Shown: positions 11,401 through 23,521 of the stretch, in pieces
How positions within the stretch are numbered: position 1 is the first letter of the stretch
How the letters are laid out: every line of letters starts with the position of its first letter
Origin: Pelecanus crispus
Lineage: Eukaryota > Chordata > Aves > Pelecaniformes > Pelecanidae
Direction of reading: 5' to 3'
Length of the DNA stretch: 64,000 nt
Assembly: GCF_030463565.1 (NCBI RefSeq)
Contig: NC_134652.1
Coordinates: 10,443,897 to 10,507,896, forward strand
Made by a program: the position numbers and the translations under genes
The notes under the pieces: generated by a model
Seen by the model: the letters and a program-made list of their open reading frames with translations, nothing else
Told to the model about the DNA's origin: nothing
Database searches by the model: none

Positions 11401-14400
11401 TTGTCACAAGAAATCCTGTTTGTACTTCCCATAGGAGAAGGGTATTAAGACTAATCCCTTTATCAGGTTAACCTGGATAATTAGTCTGTCTATCCAATGC
11501 ACTGTTACTTCAGATAGCAAGAGATTTTCTTCCTTTCTTTAAACAGCAGCGCCACTGGTATTTTTATGAAGTTTGCAGACTCCTGCCATGGGACACGCAT
11601 TAGTCAATACCAGACTAAGTAATACAGGGTACATCAGCATACAGGTCCTGATTCTGAGACATAATGAACCACTGTTTTCAATGATTTGGGGATTCAACCA
11701 CTTCCTTAATCTGTCTATTATGGTTGCTCATAGATGGACTGTCCTAACAGCTATATAGTTGGTGCACTAAGATGTAATTTTGACCACTGTAACATATTAA
11801 AAAAAAAAAGAACAAGTCTGAATGTTTCATTTATGAAAGAGTAAAGCATAGAAAGAGTGTGCAGGTTCAACTACATTTTCTTGATTTGCATTGTAAAGCA
11901 AGTAGTAATTTTACAAAAGCAGTTAAAAGAGATTATTTTTTTAAAGCTGAAATGTTACTAATATAAACTTGATAATAAATGTAACTAAATTTAAAATACT
12001 TAACTTTTACTATTTTCATAACTTGTTTATATGTTACACCCCAATTTTGGTGAGAATGCAGGCCTTTTCACACATACTAAGGCAACTTCATTTTCTGGTG
12101 CCTATGTATTAGTGCAATGCCACTGTTCTTAATAGTTCTCCCCTCCTGTAAAAACCAGAAGGGGATCCTATAGGGGAATGCCCTTGATTTAAAAAACCAC
12201 CACCACCAAAGAAAAACCACATCCCAAACTCCTCCACACATAGCACCACCACCACAAGTCAACATTCATTTCTTCTACTGGAAAGGAAGGCATTATTGCC
12301 TCTTTTCTTTTCCCTACCTTGCTGTTGGATGTGGATGTACGTCACTTCAATCTAAACCCATCTGTAACTCTTTCAGAAGAATACAAAATGTGTTTTTTGT
12401 ATGTCAATGGACCAAAGGAAAAAAAAAAATTAGACATCTCAAACAGTTGCATTAACAGCATCTCCCACTGATGGTACTATGCTATATCCCCCCATAAGCA
12501 GTAAGAGTGATTTTAGTAGAAAAAAAAAATTCTGGCAGTGTTTATAAACTGCTAGGTCCTCTAAGAAAAGGATCGGCTTAGTATGCCCAGCAAACATACT
12601 CTACTCCTAAACTAAAATTACTATAATAAACTTATACACCCTTACCTCCAATAGTGTGTAGAATTTGTCCATTTTTTTGAGTAACCAAAATCCTATGATG
12701 TCCAGTGTCTGCTATTACCAGCCTTTCTCCCGAATTATCTACGGTCACTTTGCCAGGAAACAGCAGGGGAGAAGGTGGGAGGGAGTCTCTGTACAGCTTT
12801 CTTCCAATGTTGTTATCTTTGATTTGTCCTCTCTCCTTGTAGAATTTCAGTGTTACAGAAGTAAATAAAAACAACTTCTCTCTGTGTCCCTCTCCAACAA
12901 GAGAAAACAGCATATTTCCACGAGGCCCGAGAATGACCAGAGTCGGCCAGCAGGACACTTCTAGTTCATGCCACAGTGTTGCGTCTGCATCATTTACTAC
13001 AGGGTGGACAATATTATACCTCAGAATGGCACTTTTAATGTTATCCAGAACTTTTTCATTTGGGAATTTCGCTGAATGGACACCAACAATAATAAGACCA
13101 TCTGAAAGGAAAAATAAATTCGTGCATTGAAACATATTTATATTTGAATAAAAAAAAAAGGTAAAAATGAAGGACAGTTATCTCACAATGTGACTTGACC
13201 GCTTTCCAGAATGAAAGAGGATTTGAACAAACAAAAAGCAATTACATCTCAGTAGGAATATAGATAGCTACATATACAAAATACTGAAACTCAGAAATAA
13301 CATTTCAGTAAAATTACTGAACTTTAGGACCATTACTTCCCCAGCTGGTTGACATTTAATATGTCATAAATTGTTCTTAGTTCCTGAACCTCTATACTAA
13401 GGTAGAAAATACTTTCAAAATAATTATGGGTAAGCTGTAGCAGCTTAATGGATACTTTGGGTTTTTTCAGATGTTTATGATGCCTCTTTGTCTTTTGATT
13501 CCTATACACAACAATGGTGTTTTAGAAAATTAATTCTCTTCCACAGTTAACTAGGAATCACAAATGTAATACCGAACTCTGGAAGTCAAAGAGTCACCTT
13601 GGCATATCTAACCCTAGATAAACAGTAAAAAAATAATGTATAGGCTTCTGAAATCAATACAGTATTCTATATTTCAAATAAAAAGTGCAGCACTGACAAC
13701 TATGACAAAATGACAAATACCACTTGTTACAAACCAGGCAGGCTTGAACCTTTTTTTCTTTTAAAAAAAAAAAAAAAGGGGGGGGGGGGGGGGGGGGGAA
13801 GAAAAAGAAGAAAGCAAAAAAAAAAAAGGCAAAAAAAAAAGGGAAAAGAGGATTAAATAATTGATTTTTGCCCCTCCCCTTAAAATGTTTAACTTAATTT
13901 CTGTATTTGGTTAATAAAGACAACGGAGAGTTTAGGTTTTCCCATAGCAGGCATAACTGCACTTGAAATCCTAGTAGGAAGGTGTTGCATAAGCATAAAG
14001 TAATAAAATTCTGCTTATATGCACTGCATACATAATACCAACCCTAAAATCAATCAAAAGCACACAATTATGAGCTTCCTTGAATTGCTTGCTTATTTTC
14101 TTAGTTTTATGAAATCCAAACACAGAAATAAAAATCTATGGCTCAGACTTCAGCAGGTTTTCCCTTGTGGTAAGAAATAAATCTGCTCCACTCCAAGTAG
14201 ACAATTATGTAAGCAGGCCCAAATTTTCCACTCCCCCTTCCTACACAACAGAAAAAGAATGAAGAGCCTTCTTTTCAAGCCACTTTCAGTACTTTCTAGG
14301 AGCAAAACCAAGGGGGGGCGGGGAGACAAAACGAAGCCTACATCCTTTTTCAGGGCTTTAAATTATGTTTTACTAGTATAATCTCTACCAAATTAAGTAA

Positions 14401-17400
14401 ACTGTGCACGTGACATCAATACCATACTTAGCCTCACTTTGTACTTAATAAATACTACTAGCCATAAGCATAATCTTGTAATAGTCAAAGTAACTTGTCA
14501 ATTCTAACTAAAGGAAGATAACAACAGTAACCACGCAGTTGTAGAAAGCTGCAATACAATAATTTTAAACCAGAACTGTTAATCTGATGGAAATCTTTAG
14601 ACATTAACCTTATTACTTATCCAAAAATCACTCATGTCTCTGGATAGCGCAAGCATTTTGTAACCACAAATAACAATTGGGACCTTTCTACTTATTTGTC
14701 CAAGTAGAAGTTTTAAATTTTCACCTGATCTTTTGTGTTGAGGAGTGACATTAAATGGGAAAGGAAAATATCCTTAGCATTGACACCCAACCTGAGTTAA
14801 TTTTACCGCAGTATTAGAAATTATTTTGACAATAAATAAAGGACTTTCCCTGCCCCCCCCATCAGGCCTATAAAAACATTTAGCATTTATAAACCCTTTT
14901 ATCAGTAGCATTCCAATATCTGTGGCATTTCCTTCCTTCCCCCAGTCACCAATGTCTATAGATGGATTCCTTGTATTTTTTCAACACCACAAGTAATACC
15001 AAAAAGCAAAGAAGATTTGGAGTCTGTACAAGGTGGCATGGACGAAGAACAGCCATTATCCAATCTAATCCAATTCTAATGATGCTTACACTCTGAAATA
15101 GAACAAGTGTAGATCCTTGAAGAACTTCATAGGTTCTTAAATCAGACTAATTTGTGCTCGTACAAATACTCACTGCAATTGAAATATTGTACTGTGCTAC
15201 TACAGACAAAATAGGTTTGGTTGAACAGCTATTAAATCTAGATAAGCAGGATACAACTTAGTTATAAAGGATACAGGCAGATGTGCAATGTGAAACTCTA
15301 AGTAAGCAAGTTCTGTTATTTGGTGTTCTGTTATTTAGAGTAAGCTCTAAACATCTAGGTGCTTTATCCTAAACAACAGCCAATGGAAATAGCCCTCCTG
15401 AAAGGACACTCATCTAAAAAAGACAATTTTTTAAATAAATGTTTTCTCAGCAAAGTTTTAAGAAGACTTGAGAGTACGAACTGTTTCACTTACTTGTAGT
15501 ACTAGATACTTAATTTTTAGAAGACAATGTTTTTCCTCATTCAAATATAACCATTTGTTACAACAGGAAAAGACTTCATCAGTTTATTACGAATCTAATC
15601 AGAACATAACCTATATATTTTCAATCACCTTGCTAACTAATTTATTTCTCATCTTCTAGCTTCTCATAGTTGCTAGAACAGTGCCCCTCTTTCCCCCACT
15701 TCTTCTCTCTTCATTCTTCCAGCTGCAATTGCAATTAGCAAAATCCAGAATTAGCTCTCTGAGAAGGAAAACCACACATAAAATAACTTTTTGCAGCTTG
15801 CATAATGCACTTTTCTCCTTATCAAAGAAGATAATTTTATTTATTTAGCATTCTGGCATTTTAATTTTTAATCCACAAGAAGTGTACTTTTTTCCACAAT
15901 ACCTCACCTATCTTATACATTTTATTTCATTTAGCATCAACTGTTATGTGTCACACAACAATTCATTCTAAACTGGAAATTTACATATTGGATCATTACT
16001 GTTATTTGGCATTCACTACCTAGTGCATTAAAGGGCTTCACTATTTGTAAAACTTCAAGCAAATACGTCAAAATAAAATGCTTTCGTAAAACAGTCCTCC
16101 AAAAGCCCTGCAGTTACAGTCAGTGGAGTTTGCCATTGCCAGAACAGTGAAACCAGTCCTCTGATCAGGGAGGGCCTGAACCAGCGCCTAAAAAGTAACA
16201 ACTGTAAGCAACTGTACCCAAGGACATGGTTTGGAATGGAATGCAGTATTTACTTTTGTGGTTTTCTCCTGCCTCTATGGTAGAGGTGCAATCTGGCTAG
16301 CTGGACATCTTTGTTCTACTCTCACCTCTGGTTTTGTGGTAGAAATGCAAGCAAGGCAATTATTTCAGGTCCTAATTAGTTGTATTACTTGAGCTCAGAC
16401 AAGTTTGTTTCCTTCTAAAAAAAAAACCCTAATTTAATCTCAGGTTGGCTTTTTGTTCAGTTACAGAGAAATGCAAAACTGTTTTTCTCTTTTAGCCCTT
16501 CTCCTCAACCGTAAAACAGTGTTAATGGAGAAGAACAGCATCTGCAGGAATGGTAATATTTCAATGTGACAACAGGAAAGGGCGAAGTGCTGCACAATAA
16601 AAGACTTAGTTGAATATAACAATTTCACAGATTCAGAATTAAAAAAAAAATCACTATAACTGATACAGTCTTTATCAATCCTATAGGCACAGCATGTTGC
16701 AATATCAGACAGATGAAGTTGTAGTATCATTAACTGCGGAACGCCGAACAGCAGGTTAAACATTTTAACCGTAATAGGATCAGTCGCAGCTCTTGTATTT
16801 GTCCTTCAAAAATATCATTAAAGCTAGAAAGACAATTCTGTACTAAACACCTGAACAGCACAGATAAGTTATAACATCCTCTCATGAAGAAAACTCTTGT
16901 GGAAACCAATGGATGCTATGCTGAGATATAAGAATATGCACACCATTTAAAACATTTTATTTGAAGGATTGTACCAGAGCACAACAGTGGACTTATGCCA
17001 AGCTATTTCTGAATATTAAAAAGTACTCCCTCTTATAGAAGTCATTTCTGGACTGCTGATAACATGAACTGAATATGCACTGGGGTTTAAAATAACTTTC
17101 TGAATGCCACTTGAAAAACAGAAATAGCACCACTGAAGATAGCAGCGAGGACATATCAGATAAAGATGCTAGGTGACATTTAATCCTATGGAAAGCAGTC
17201 TTCATTTTGAAACAGATCTCCTGAAGTTCCAGACAATAGAACTATGTACATATGTACAACAATATATATAATGGTTTAGGATCACCCTAAAACTACAGCT
17301 TCTTGTGTTCAGACTTCTCATGTCTGACGATCACACTGCTGAACTTTCACCATACCCCATGTAAGCGGGCATTTGAACCACATTAAAAAAAAAAAATCAG

Positions 17401-20400
17401 AGTATCAAAAATACACGTACACAATGTGCAATCAAAAAAAGACACTGCTGTGAATTATAACAATAATGAGGCTTGTTCTTAGTTACGCAGAAAAATATAG
17501 GCAACATTCCTTCAAATATTCAAACAATAGATTAAAGATCCAAATGCATTATGAGATAGATGCTTTGTCAGAGTAAGGTGTTGATTTCATTCTGACTAAT
17601 ATTGCTTGCTGGTCAGCACCCTCTGCCACTTCTATAGCATGACAAATATATACATGAAATGTGCAAATAAATGCCATCTTGATCTAAAGTTTAGCAAAGC
17701 TGCAGTTTCACTATATATTTAATCTGACTTGCTGCTACCAAAAGAAATTGCGTTGCTCATCTTTTGCGCCAAAATCAGTTTTCGCAATAACAAGATGATA
17801 GATTTTGGAACCAACCCAACCAAAAGTGAACCTGTCCTCCATCCCCTGAAGGGAGAAGGGATTTCCATTAACTAAAGAAGAGAGTAGACGGAAATAGAAT
17901 GAAACCCCAGAATAAGGCCGAATACAAAGATACCTGCATTAATATATCAAGATATTCTTAAAGCATTTTTGTATGTCTGACATGCTTTCTAATTTAGTCT
18001 TGTTCTTCCAACATTTACCTTTCTCAGTTTTCTCAAGTCAACAACTCTCTTCTCTCTCCTAGTGATTCGTAAATTACGTTTGCCTTTGGTGAAGATGTAC
18101 ATTGATATAAACCCACTACTGACATATTATTCTATGGTTAAAACCCCACAACCCTTACTGCCTTGATATATTTATACATACTTATTTCAATATATAGTTT
18201 TATACTACTGTAATGCTAAAATTTACACACTCAGCACAGCAAAGAAAGAGTAAATAATCCTGAAAAGGTTGACAATCAAAACATGAAAACAACAGAAGAG
18301 ATCTACAGTGAAAAAAACAAATGTATTTTTCTTTTTGTTTGAACCACGAAGCACCTTAATCTCTTCCTGAATCCAACTGCTCTCCTCTGTTTCCTAACAC
18401 ATTAAATTTAAGATTAATGTTACACACACCTGCTCTTCTTTCCTTTTACCTCCACTTGTTTTTCCACTTTCATCCCAAGCACCTTTTTTCTAACTCTGCT
18501 TCTGGTAGGAACAGGACAGCTCAAATCTAAAAAGAACTTATTAGGATAGCTCAAATGCAAAAAGAATTTATCGCCTATCAGCATAGTACTTTCCTCAAGT
18601 AATAACTGCTATGGCAGTTAAGCTTAATACAAGTCAAAGAAAGAAAAGTGTCTCCAAGTGGACCTCCAGTTCAGAGTGCTGCAGCCCCTTCTACACCAAT
18701 ATAGACACGTTCAAATTCTTTAAAGAGAAAGCTTATGGAGAGAGGTTGTTAAAATTAATTTTTTTGTTATGAAGTGATTTAACAGCTTGGTCTTAAAAAA
18801 CAGATTAGATTAAGGATATGACAGCTACATTAATGCAATAAAACCATACTACAAAATGTTTATCATTTAAAGATATTATACGATCAATGTAATCTTCTGA
18901 AATCTCAATCCAGACCTTCTTCACAGCATGCCTGATATCCACAGCAGTCCATTTATCGTTTGCTAATCACCTTCCACTTAAAACTGCCTCCCTCTCAAAA
19001 AAATGCCATGACAGTTTTTCCTTATTAGATAAAATTCCTTATATCTAAAACATTATACCTGATCTCAAATGTCTTCAAAGCAAACAGCTAAGCTTTTCAA
19101 GACAGAAAAACTAGTTTATTTGAGTCTTCTGTAAAGCGCTACGTAAACCTACAAGTGAACTACTTAAAGAACTTGAAATTTCAAAGACACTGTAATTTCT
19201 CTAGTGAAAGTAGGTAACACATGAACATAAACGCTGCCAAAATTAAAATCAATCAGAAACGCCAATGGAGAATCAGAGACTTAAACATCATAAGATAACA
19301 TTATTTTTATTTCATGCATCTATATATTATGTTTAATATAATATTTTTAGGGCTGAAGGTAACACTGTTCTTCATCTCACTATTCAGTCAAAATTATCCA
19401 AGTGAGTAGCTGATACATTCTGTGTAAAACCACAGCTTATCTCTGCCAAGTCATCATGATGACAAGAGACTGCATTCTAAATAGTAATTACCCTGCATTT
19501 TTAGTCACTCAGAGAAAGATATAAATTCACATCTGAGATGAAATCTGAAGAGCTTAATTCCCTCTCCAGAATACAGGACTATTAATGGTATATAAGGTGA
19601 TGCCAATACCAAAAAAAATTTAAACCAAGCTTACATGTTTTGTTACTTCCGTTGGAATGGAAAAAGCAAGTAATCTTAACTATATCCATTCCACCACCTT
19701 TACTATGTTCTGTTCATAACTGATTCCTAACTCAAGTGTAGAGGGTTACATACATAGATTAACTTTGAGCCTGTGTCTTATACCTTTGCATAGCTTTTTG
19801 CAAATAGCCTTATTTATGAGGATATCAGATTTGGGCTTTAAGCATATATCCTGTTTCTTTAATTATACAGACACAACAGCTACCTTACTTAACCCCAATT
19901 AAAAATGTGATGAGAGTATACACAGTCACCTTTTTTAGGCTACTTAAAAGATAAGATGACATTTTTAGGCACCCCTGAAATTTTGCCAGCTGTTTAGTAA
20001 CCAGCAACAAAGTGACTCAGCTACTCCGCCTGCAACACTGCCAGGAAATTCTATTCCAAGCAAGCCAAAGCACTTTTACCTTTATCAGAGTACTGGTGCT
20101 CTAATGCATGGAGATCAGGCAGCAGGTGCAAGCAATTGATGCAGCAGTAAGTAAAGAAATCCAACACCACGACTTTTCCACAAAGGTCTTTGTGAAGAGA
20201 AATAGGACCTTCAGTGTTTAACCACTGTAGATCTGAAATACAGAGAACAGAGATACCCAGTTAGGGGAAGGGTAGGGAAAGGCAGACACTTATACCTAAT
20301 TTGCACACCACACGACGTTCCTAGCACATTTCGCTTAAAAAAAAAGCTCAACATCACCTTCTATGCAGGTAGAAAAGCAAACCAAAGTCTTACGTTTATC

Positions 20401-22502
20401 TAACTCATCCTTAAGTTCCACAATTCTTCATATTTAGTAAATGAAAAGAAATATTAACAAGATTTAATGTAATATTGAAAGTGTGGTTTATATATTTATA
20501 TAGGCACCTTTTAACTGAAAGAGCATGCAAACCTCAGAACACTTTTCATACATTTTAAAATATGATCTACATTATTCAAGCTCTAACAATGTCGTATGGG
20601 CAACAACTATTTCTTTAAAACTCACAAAAATGCTAGTAAACTAAAAAACTGTTAAACTCTTAATGGTTTTTCCAACAGTTCTGTAAAGAACTACTTTCAG
20701 AGATGACTGAAATATTTCTGTGTTTATAGTTTTGATCTTGATTTTCAAAGCTAGAAATGACAGGTATAAATTAATCCTGTTACATGGAAAAAAATACAAC
20801 CCTTTCAGATATACCCCATAGTACTCCTGGTCATTTATTTTAACCACTTGATATGAGACAGGAAAGCATTTTTTTCTCACTGGTAACCGACATTCCTCTG
20901 AACCCACAAGAAACTGGTATCAAAATATGAAATAAATATCCTAGAATATGGTCTGCTGTTATTACCACACAACATTTCTGAGAATTATGGGGGGTGAAAC
21001 AGACAGATGTAATACAATGCAAATCCAAACTAAATTTTTTAAGGACTACTTTTTAAAAATGTATGCTGACTAATCTAAAAATCCTCAGAACTTCCACCCT
21101 GACAGTTTCAGCAAACTAAGTTCTTACTGCCCCAGGAGAAGTTATTGCTGCTGAAGTCAGCAGGAGGCTTGTTTTCTGTGTCACTAGGAGGGGGCTGGTC
21201 TCTACCTCCACATATCTATAAACATAAATGGACGCACACACATTCAGATTTGGTGACAATAATAATTTATCAAGTTTATGCATTATTTCCGTGTAAGAGC
21301 AATGGTTTACTGTTTATTTTTTAAAAGAAAAGAGTAACTTATTTTATGGCATTCCTCCCCTTTTCACTAGCATTAAAATACCTTTCATAAAAAAATACTG
21401 GAAATAAAAAATGTTGGCTACCTATTTAAGCTCTTTTTAGAGGAGAGAATAAGCTTTGACAGAAACACAGAAACAATACTAATGACAAAAGTGAAAATTG
21501 AATTCAGGGGTCCACATCTAGACAGAAAAAGCATTCACTTTGCTTCATTGGTTACGGGTCCGAATTCATTCCCATGATACGCACATGACTTTAACCCTGA
21601 GGTCTCTGTCTTGCAGTGCAATGTGAGCTCCCACAGCTCCAGAGAGCCCCACTAAGATTACAAGGACCCTAAGCAGGACTTGCAAGACCTTACAAGACTT
21701 AACCTTTGATTTCACGCTTAGAGCAAGAAGAGATAAAGAAATGTGTGAAAGGGAAATGGGCGTACCACTGAAGAATGACAACTCCAGCACAGTTTGCATT
21801 ATCAGGGACATGAAAATCGACACGCACAGGAAAATCATGGGGAGACAGAGCTGAGAAACGTCCTAAAGGGCTGCAGTGAAACCAAGGGAGCTCAGGGGGA
21901 AGCTGTGAGAGCTGGTAAGGTTCTCACTAGGACCAGAGAAGTATCGATACTCTGTATAGAAACGACTTTATGAGAAAAAAGTAATTTAATGAAGCCAGCA
22001 GAAATTTAGAGGAGAGGCTTTAAAGAACAGTTTTTTGCAAACAGAAGCAGGGGGAGCATTTATAAAGGGGTTCTCTTCTCTTGTCCTTTGCTGCTGGTGC
22101 TTTCAGGAGCGATGCTTCCTGTAACCAGACATGCCTTTTAAACAAGCAACTACCGGGGCCGTAATTACACGGCCCTCGCAGGCAGCGAGACTTCAAGGAA
22201 AACGCCACACGGTGAGGTCGGAGCTCAGCCGCCTGCAGCGGGGGAGCCGCCGCAGCCGCCCGCCCGCCCGCCCGGCGGGCCCGGGCCGCCGAACCGCGCT
22301 CCGCCGCGGGGCCTGCCCCGCTCGGGCCCCGCCACCCACCTCCGCCGAGCTCGGGCACCGTTAGGTCCCGCTCCCGGCTGTCCATCTTCTTCAGGTACTG
22401 GTAGACCAAGTTCTCCTTCTCCTGGGGAGTATCGGCGTCGAGCAGGGCGTACTCCAGCTGGGTCTGGGCGGGCAGGAGCCCCGCCAGGCCCCCCGCCGCC
22501 AT
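8279..22502 (-). CDS. NHLRC2: NHLRC2, NHL repeat-containing protein 2 (5' coding half, exons 1-5)
   Basis: Five exons splice in frame: 22502-22340, 20232-20080, 13101-12646, 10288-10167 and 8408-8279, a total of 1024 nt or 341 codons plus one base. The product begins [20 protein letters not shown] and matches vertebrate NHLRC2 closely over its whole length. Domains in order: a short N-terminal helix region, a thioredoxin/TlpA-like domain (about residues 45-205) with a C84-C85-I-N-C88 motif, then the start of the NHL beta-propeller (from about residue 215), where [11 protein letters not shown] and a similar IADTGHHRI strand are visible. The full vertebrate protein is about 726 residues, so roughly half is here. 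NHLRC2 is known as a cytosolic protein, and human variants cause FINCA disease. Its exact biochemical role is unsettled. It is transcribed divergently from DCLRE1A. All exon phases agree, which makes the model secure. Confidence 0.96.
8409..10166 (-). other. NHLRC2 intron 4
   Basis: AT-rich intron with a normal donor (AAG|GTAAAT) and acceptor. No gene or clear repeat was recognised in it. The short ORFs on both strands around 8620-8840 overlap each other and look like chance. Confidence 0.85.
10167..10288 (-). CDS. NHLRC2: NHLRC2 coding exon 4
   Basis: The acceptor is TTTATAG before GTCCAAACAGTGG and the donor is AAAG|GTAAAT. The 122-nt exon completes a Gly codon, encodes [20 protein letters not shown] and then the NHL-repeat strand [13 protein letters not shown], and ends in phase 0. 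Confidence 0.95.
10289..12645 (-). other. NHLRC2 intron 3
   Basis: Intron between coding exons 3 and 4. It contains short CCA repeats (about 12197-12208 and 12244-12255) and A-rich runs. No coding or RNA gene was seen. Confidence 0.85.
12646..13101 (-). CDS. NHLRC2: NHLRC2 coding exon 3
   Basis: The acceptor is TTTCAG before ATGGTCTTATTATTG and the donor is GGAG|GTAAGG. This 456-nt exon enters in phase 1 and leaves in phase 1. It encodes the second half of the thioredoxin-like domain, with [19 protein letters not shown] and the cis-proline-type segment [13 protein letters not shown], and then the first NHL strand ([11 protein letters not shown]). Agreement with vertebrate NHLRC2 is very high. 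Confidence 0.97.
13763..13851 (+). repeat. A15-G21 polypurine tract
   Basis: Fifteen A residues (13763-13777) run directly into 21 G residues (13778-13798). They are followed by a further 50 nt that is almost entirely purine, made of A-runs with single Gs. It lies in NHLRC2 intron 2, whose sense strand is the C/T-rich complement. Such tracts can form quadruplex or triplex DNA and are usually length-variable. Confidence 0.95.
18514..18573 (+). repeat. 30-bp tandem duplication
   Basis: Two adjacent 30-bp units, 18514-18543 and 18544-18573, agree at 24 of 30 positions. Both contain AGCTCAAAT and AAAAAGAA. It is an old two-copy local duplication in NHLRC2 intron 2. Confidence 0.85.
20080..20232 (-). 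CDS. NHLRC2: NHLRC2 coding exon 2
   Basis: The acceptor is TATTTCAG before ATCTACAGTGG and the donor is AAAG|GTAAAA. The 153-nt exon encodes [20 protein letters not shown] and then [20 protein letters not shown]. It carries the thioredoxin-fold CCINC motif (Cys84, Cys85, Cys88) at the start of the first helix. It begins by completing an Asp codon from exon 1 and ends with one base of the next codon. Confidence 0.96.
20233..22339 (-). other. NHLRC2 intron 1
   Basis: First intron, starting inside the CpG-rich promoter region. The ORFs around 20640-21030 and 21566-21838 show no family resemblance and lack exon signals. Nothing else was recognised. Confidence 0.85.
22340..22502 (-). CDS. NHLRC2: NHLRC2 coding exon 1
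   Basis: The start ATG is at 22502-22500 in a GCC-rich context. It is chosen because the product from there, [20 protein letters not shown], lines up with the vertebrate N-terminus. The frame stays open upstream to about 22655, but that part is unlike the family and is probably 5' UTR or promoter. The donor is GGAG|GTGGGT, and the exon ends after 54 codons plus one base. Confidence 0.93.
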
Positions 22503-22901
22503 GACGCCTCCTGGCCGAGCCGGCGGCCGGGCGGGCCGCTGTTTACCGGCCTGCCGCTCCACGGCCGCACATTCGGCACCGCCCGCCACGCCGCGGAGGA
22601 GAACTGTAATTAAACGAAAAACCAAAACGGCAAACCAAACCCTAAGCGCAAACACGCGCTAACTCGTCTGTCTTAAAGGGGGCCCTTCCCATTCATTTCG
22701 TGCTTTTACACAGCTTTGGCAGTCACAGAAGCATATTCGTGAAGAGAATCCCCAGCGCTGATTCCCGCGCAGCAGATTCAACACAGCCCGCTTCTCCCGC
22801 CCGGTTACTTTTTTATTTGTAAGCGGAATAGATGCGAAAACCGGGCAGTAGCGGGACAAAGCCCAAACAAGGCACAATAATTTGAACGGTGGGATTTTTT
22901 T

Positions 22902-22914
22902 GGGGGGGGGGGGG
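22902..22914 (+). repeat. G13 run in the shared promoter
   Basis: Thirteen G residues directly follow seven T residues, about 400 bp upstream of the NHLRC2 start codon and 790 bp upstream of the DCLRE1A start codon. It is a likely polymorphic site. Confidence 0.9.
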
Positions 22915-23075
22915 AGTGCTATAAGAAAAGCGGAAAGCTGAGCCACAGCCGCCGTGGCGAAGCTGCGGAAGCGAATGCGGTGCCGCGGCGGCGAACGGCT
23001 GAGGAAAGGCGCGGGCCGGAGGAGGTGCCCGCCCGCGACCCTCGGCAGCGGCGGGAGGCTGCGGGGAGGCAGCCG

Positions 23076-23192
23076 CCCTCGGGGCCTGCCCTCGGTGCCT
23101 CCCCTCGGGGCCAGCCCTCGGTACCTGCCCTCGGCGCCCACCCTCGGGGCCTCCCCTCAGTGCCAGCCCTCGGGGCCCGCCCTGGGTGCCCG
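23076..23192 (+). repeat. 13-bp GC-rich minisatellite, nine copies
   Basis: Nine consecutive 13-bp units of the form CCCTCGGGGCCTG fill 117 bp with no gaps. Substitutions are concentrated at positions 8, 9 and 11-13 of the unit. It lies in the CpG-rich interval between NHLRC2 and DCLRE1A and may be within the DCLRE1A 5' region. The long overlapping ORFs here (22954-23301 and 22980-23459) are produced by this repeat and are not considered genes. Confidence 0.9.
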
Positions 23193-23407
23193 CGGCGGGG
23201 AGCGCGGTCCCTCCCGGCAGCGCCGTGCCGGCGTCGGCCTTCGCCGTGTGGTGACTCCCGGCAGCGATCCCGTGGCGGAACTCTTCGTCGTTTTCTTCTA
23301 AAATCTAACTACTTCGGGGCGGCGAGGTGGCAGTCGGGGCGCGGGGCTAGCTGGGCTTCACCTTCCGAGGCCGGGTTGGGTGCTTACGAGAGGGGTCGCC
23401 GAAGGAG

Positions 23408-23497
23408 ATGGCTCGCCCTGCAAGGCTTTCTGCACCTTACGGACCCGGGTTTTGTTTAGCCGGAGTAATTACAAATATTCAGAGAGACGCACATTAA
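23408..23497 (+). other. Upstream ORF 1 in probable DCLRE1A leader
   Basis: The ATG has a good context (GAGATGG) and opens a 29-codon ORF that ends in TAA, entirely upstream of the DCLRE1A start. Whether it is in the mRNA depends on the transcription start and on any 5' splicing. Confidence 0.5.
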
Positions 23498-23521
23498 ATT
23501 ACTTTTAGGATAGGATCCACC

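Larger units (their letters stand above)
13102..20079 (-). other. NHLRC2 intron 2
   Basis: A 7-kb AT-rich intron. It holds the long A15-G21 purine tract, a 30-bp tandem duplication at 18514-18573, and a 12-bp direct repeat (GTTCTGTTATTT) at 15310-15321 and 15325-15336. No exon, RNA gene or clear transposable element was recognised. Confidence 0.85.
22190..23460. promoter_or_regulatory. CpG-rich bidirectional promoter, NHLRC2 / DCLRE1A
   Basis: The two start codons, 22500-22502 (minus) and 23704 (plus), are 1.2 kb apart and point away from each other. Nearly all of the interval is GC-rich with dense CpG, in sharp contrast to the AT-rich flanks. No TATA box is placed convincingly. The region contains a G13 run (22902-22914) preceded by seven Ts, and a 13-bp minisatellite. 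The exact transcription starts cannot be read from sequence. Shared promoter use is inferred from the head-to-head layout, which human also has. Confidence 0.85.

Noticed and set aside
22954-23459. Overlapping ORFs of 115 and 159 aa in the promoter, rich in Pro/Leu/Ala
   Set aside because: They are translations of the 13-bp GC-rich minisatellite in two frames. There is no family resemblance, and both are open only because the repeat lacks stop codons.
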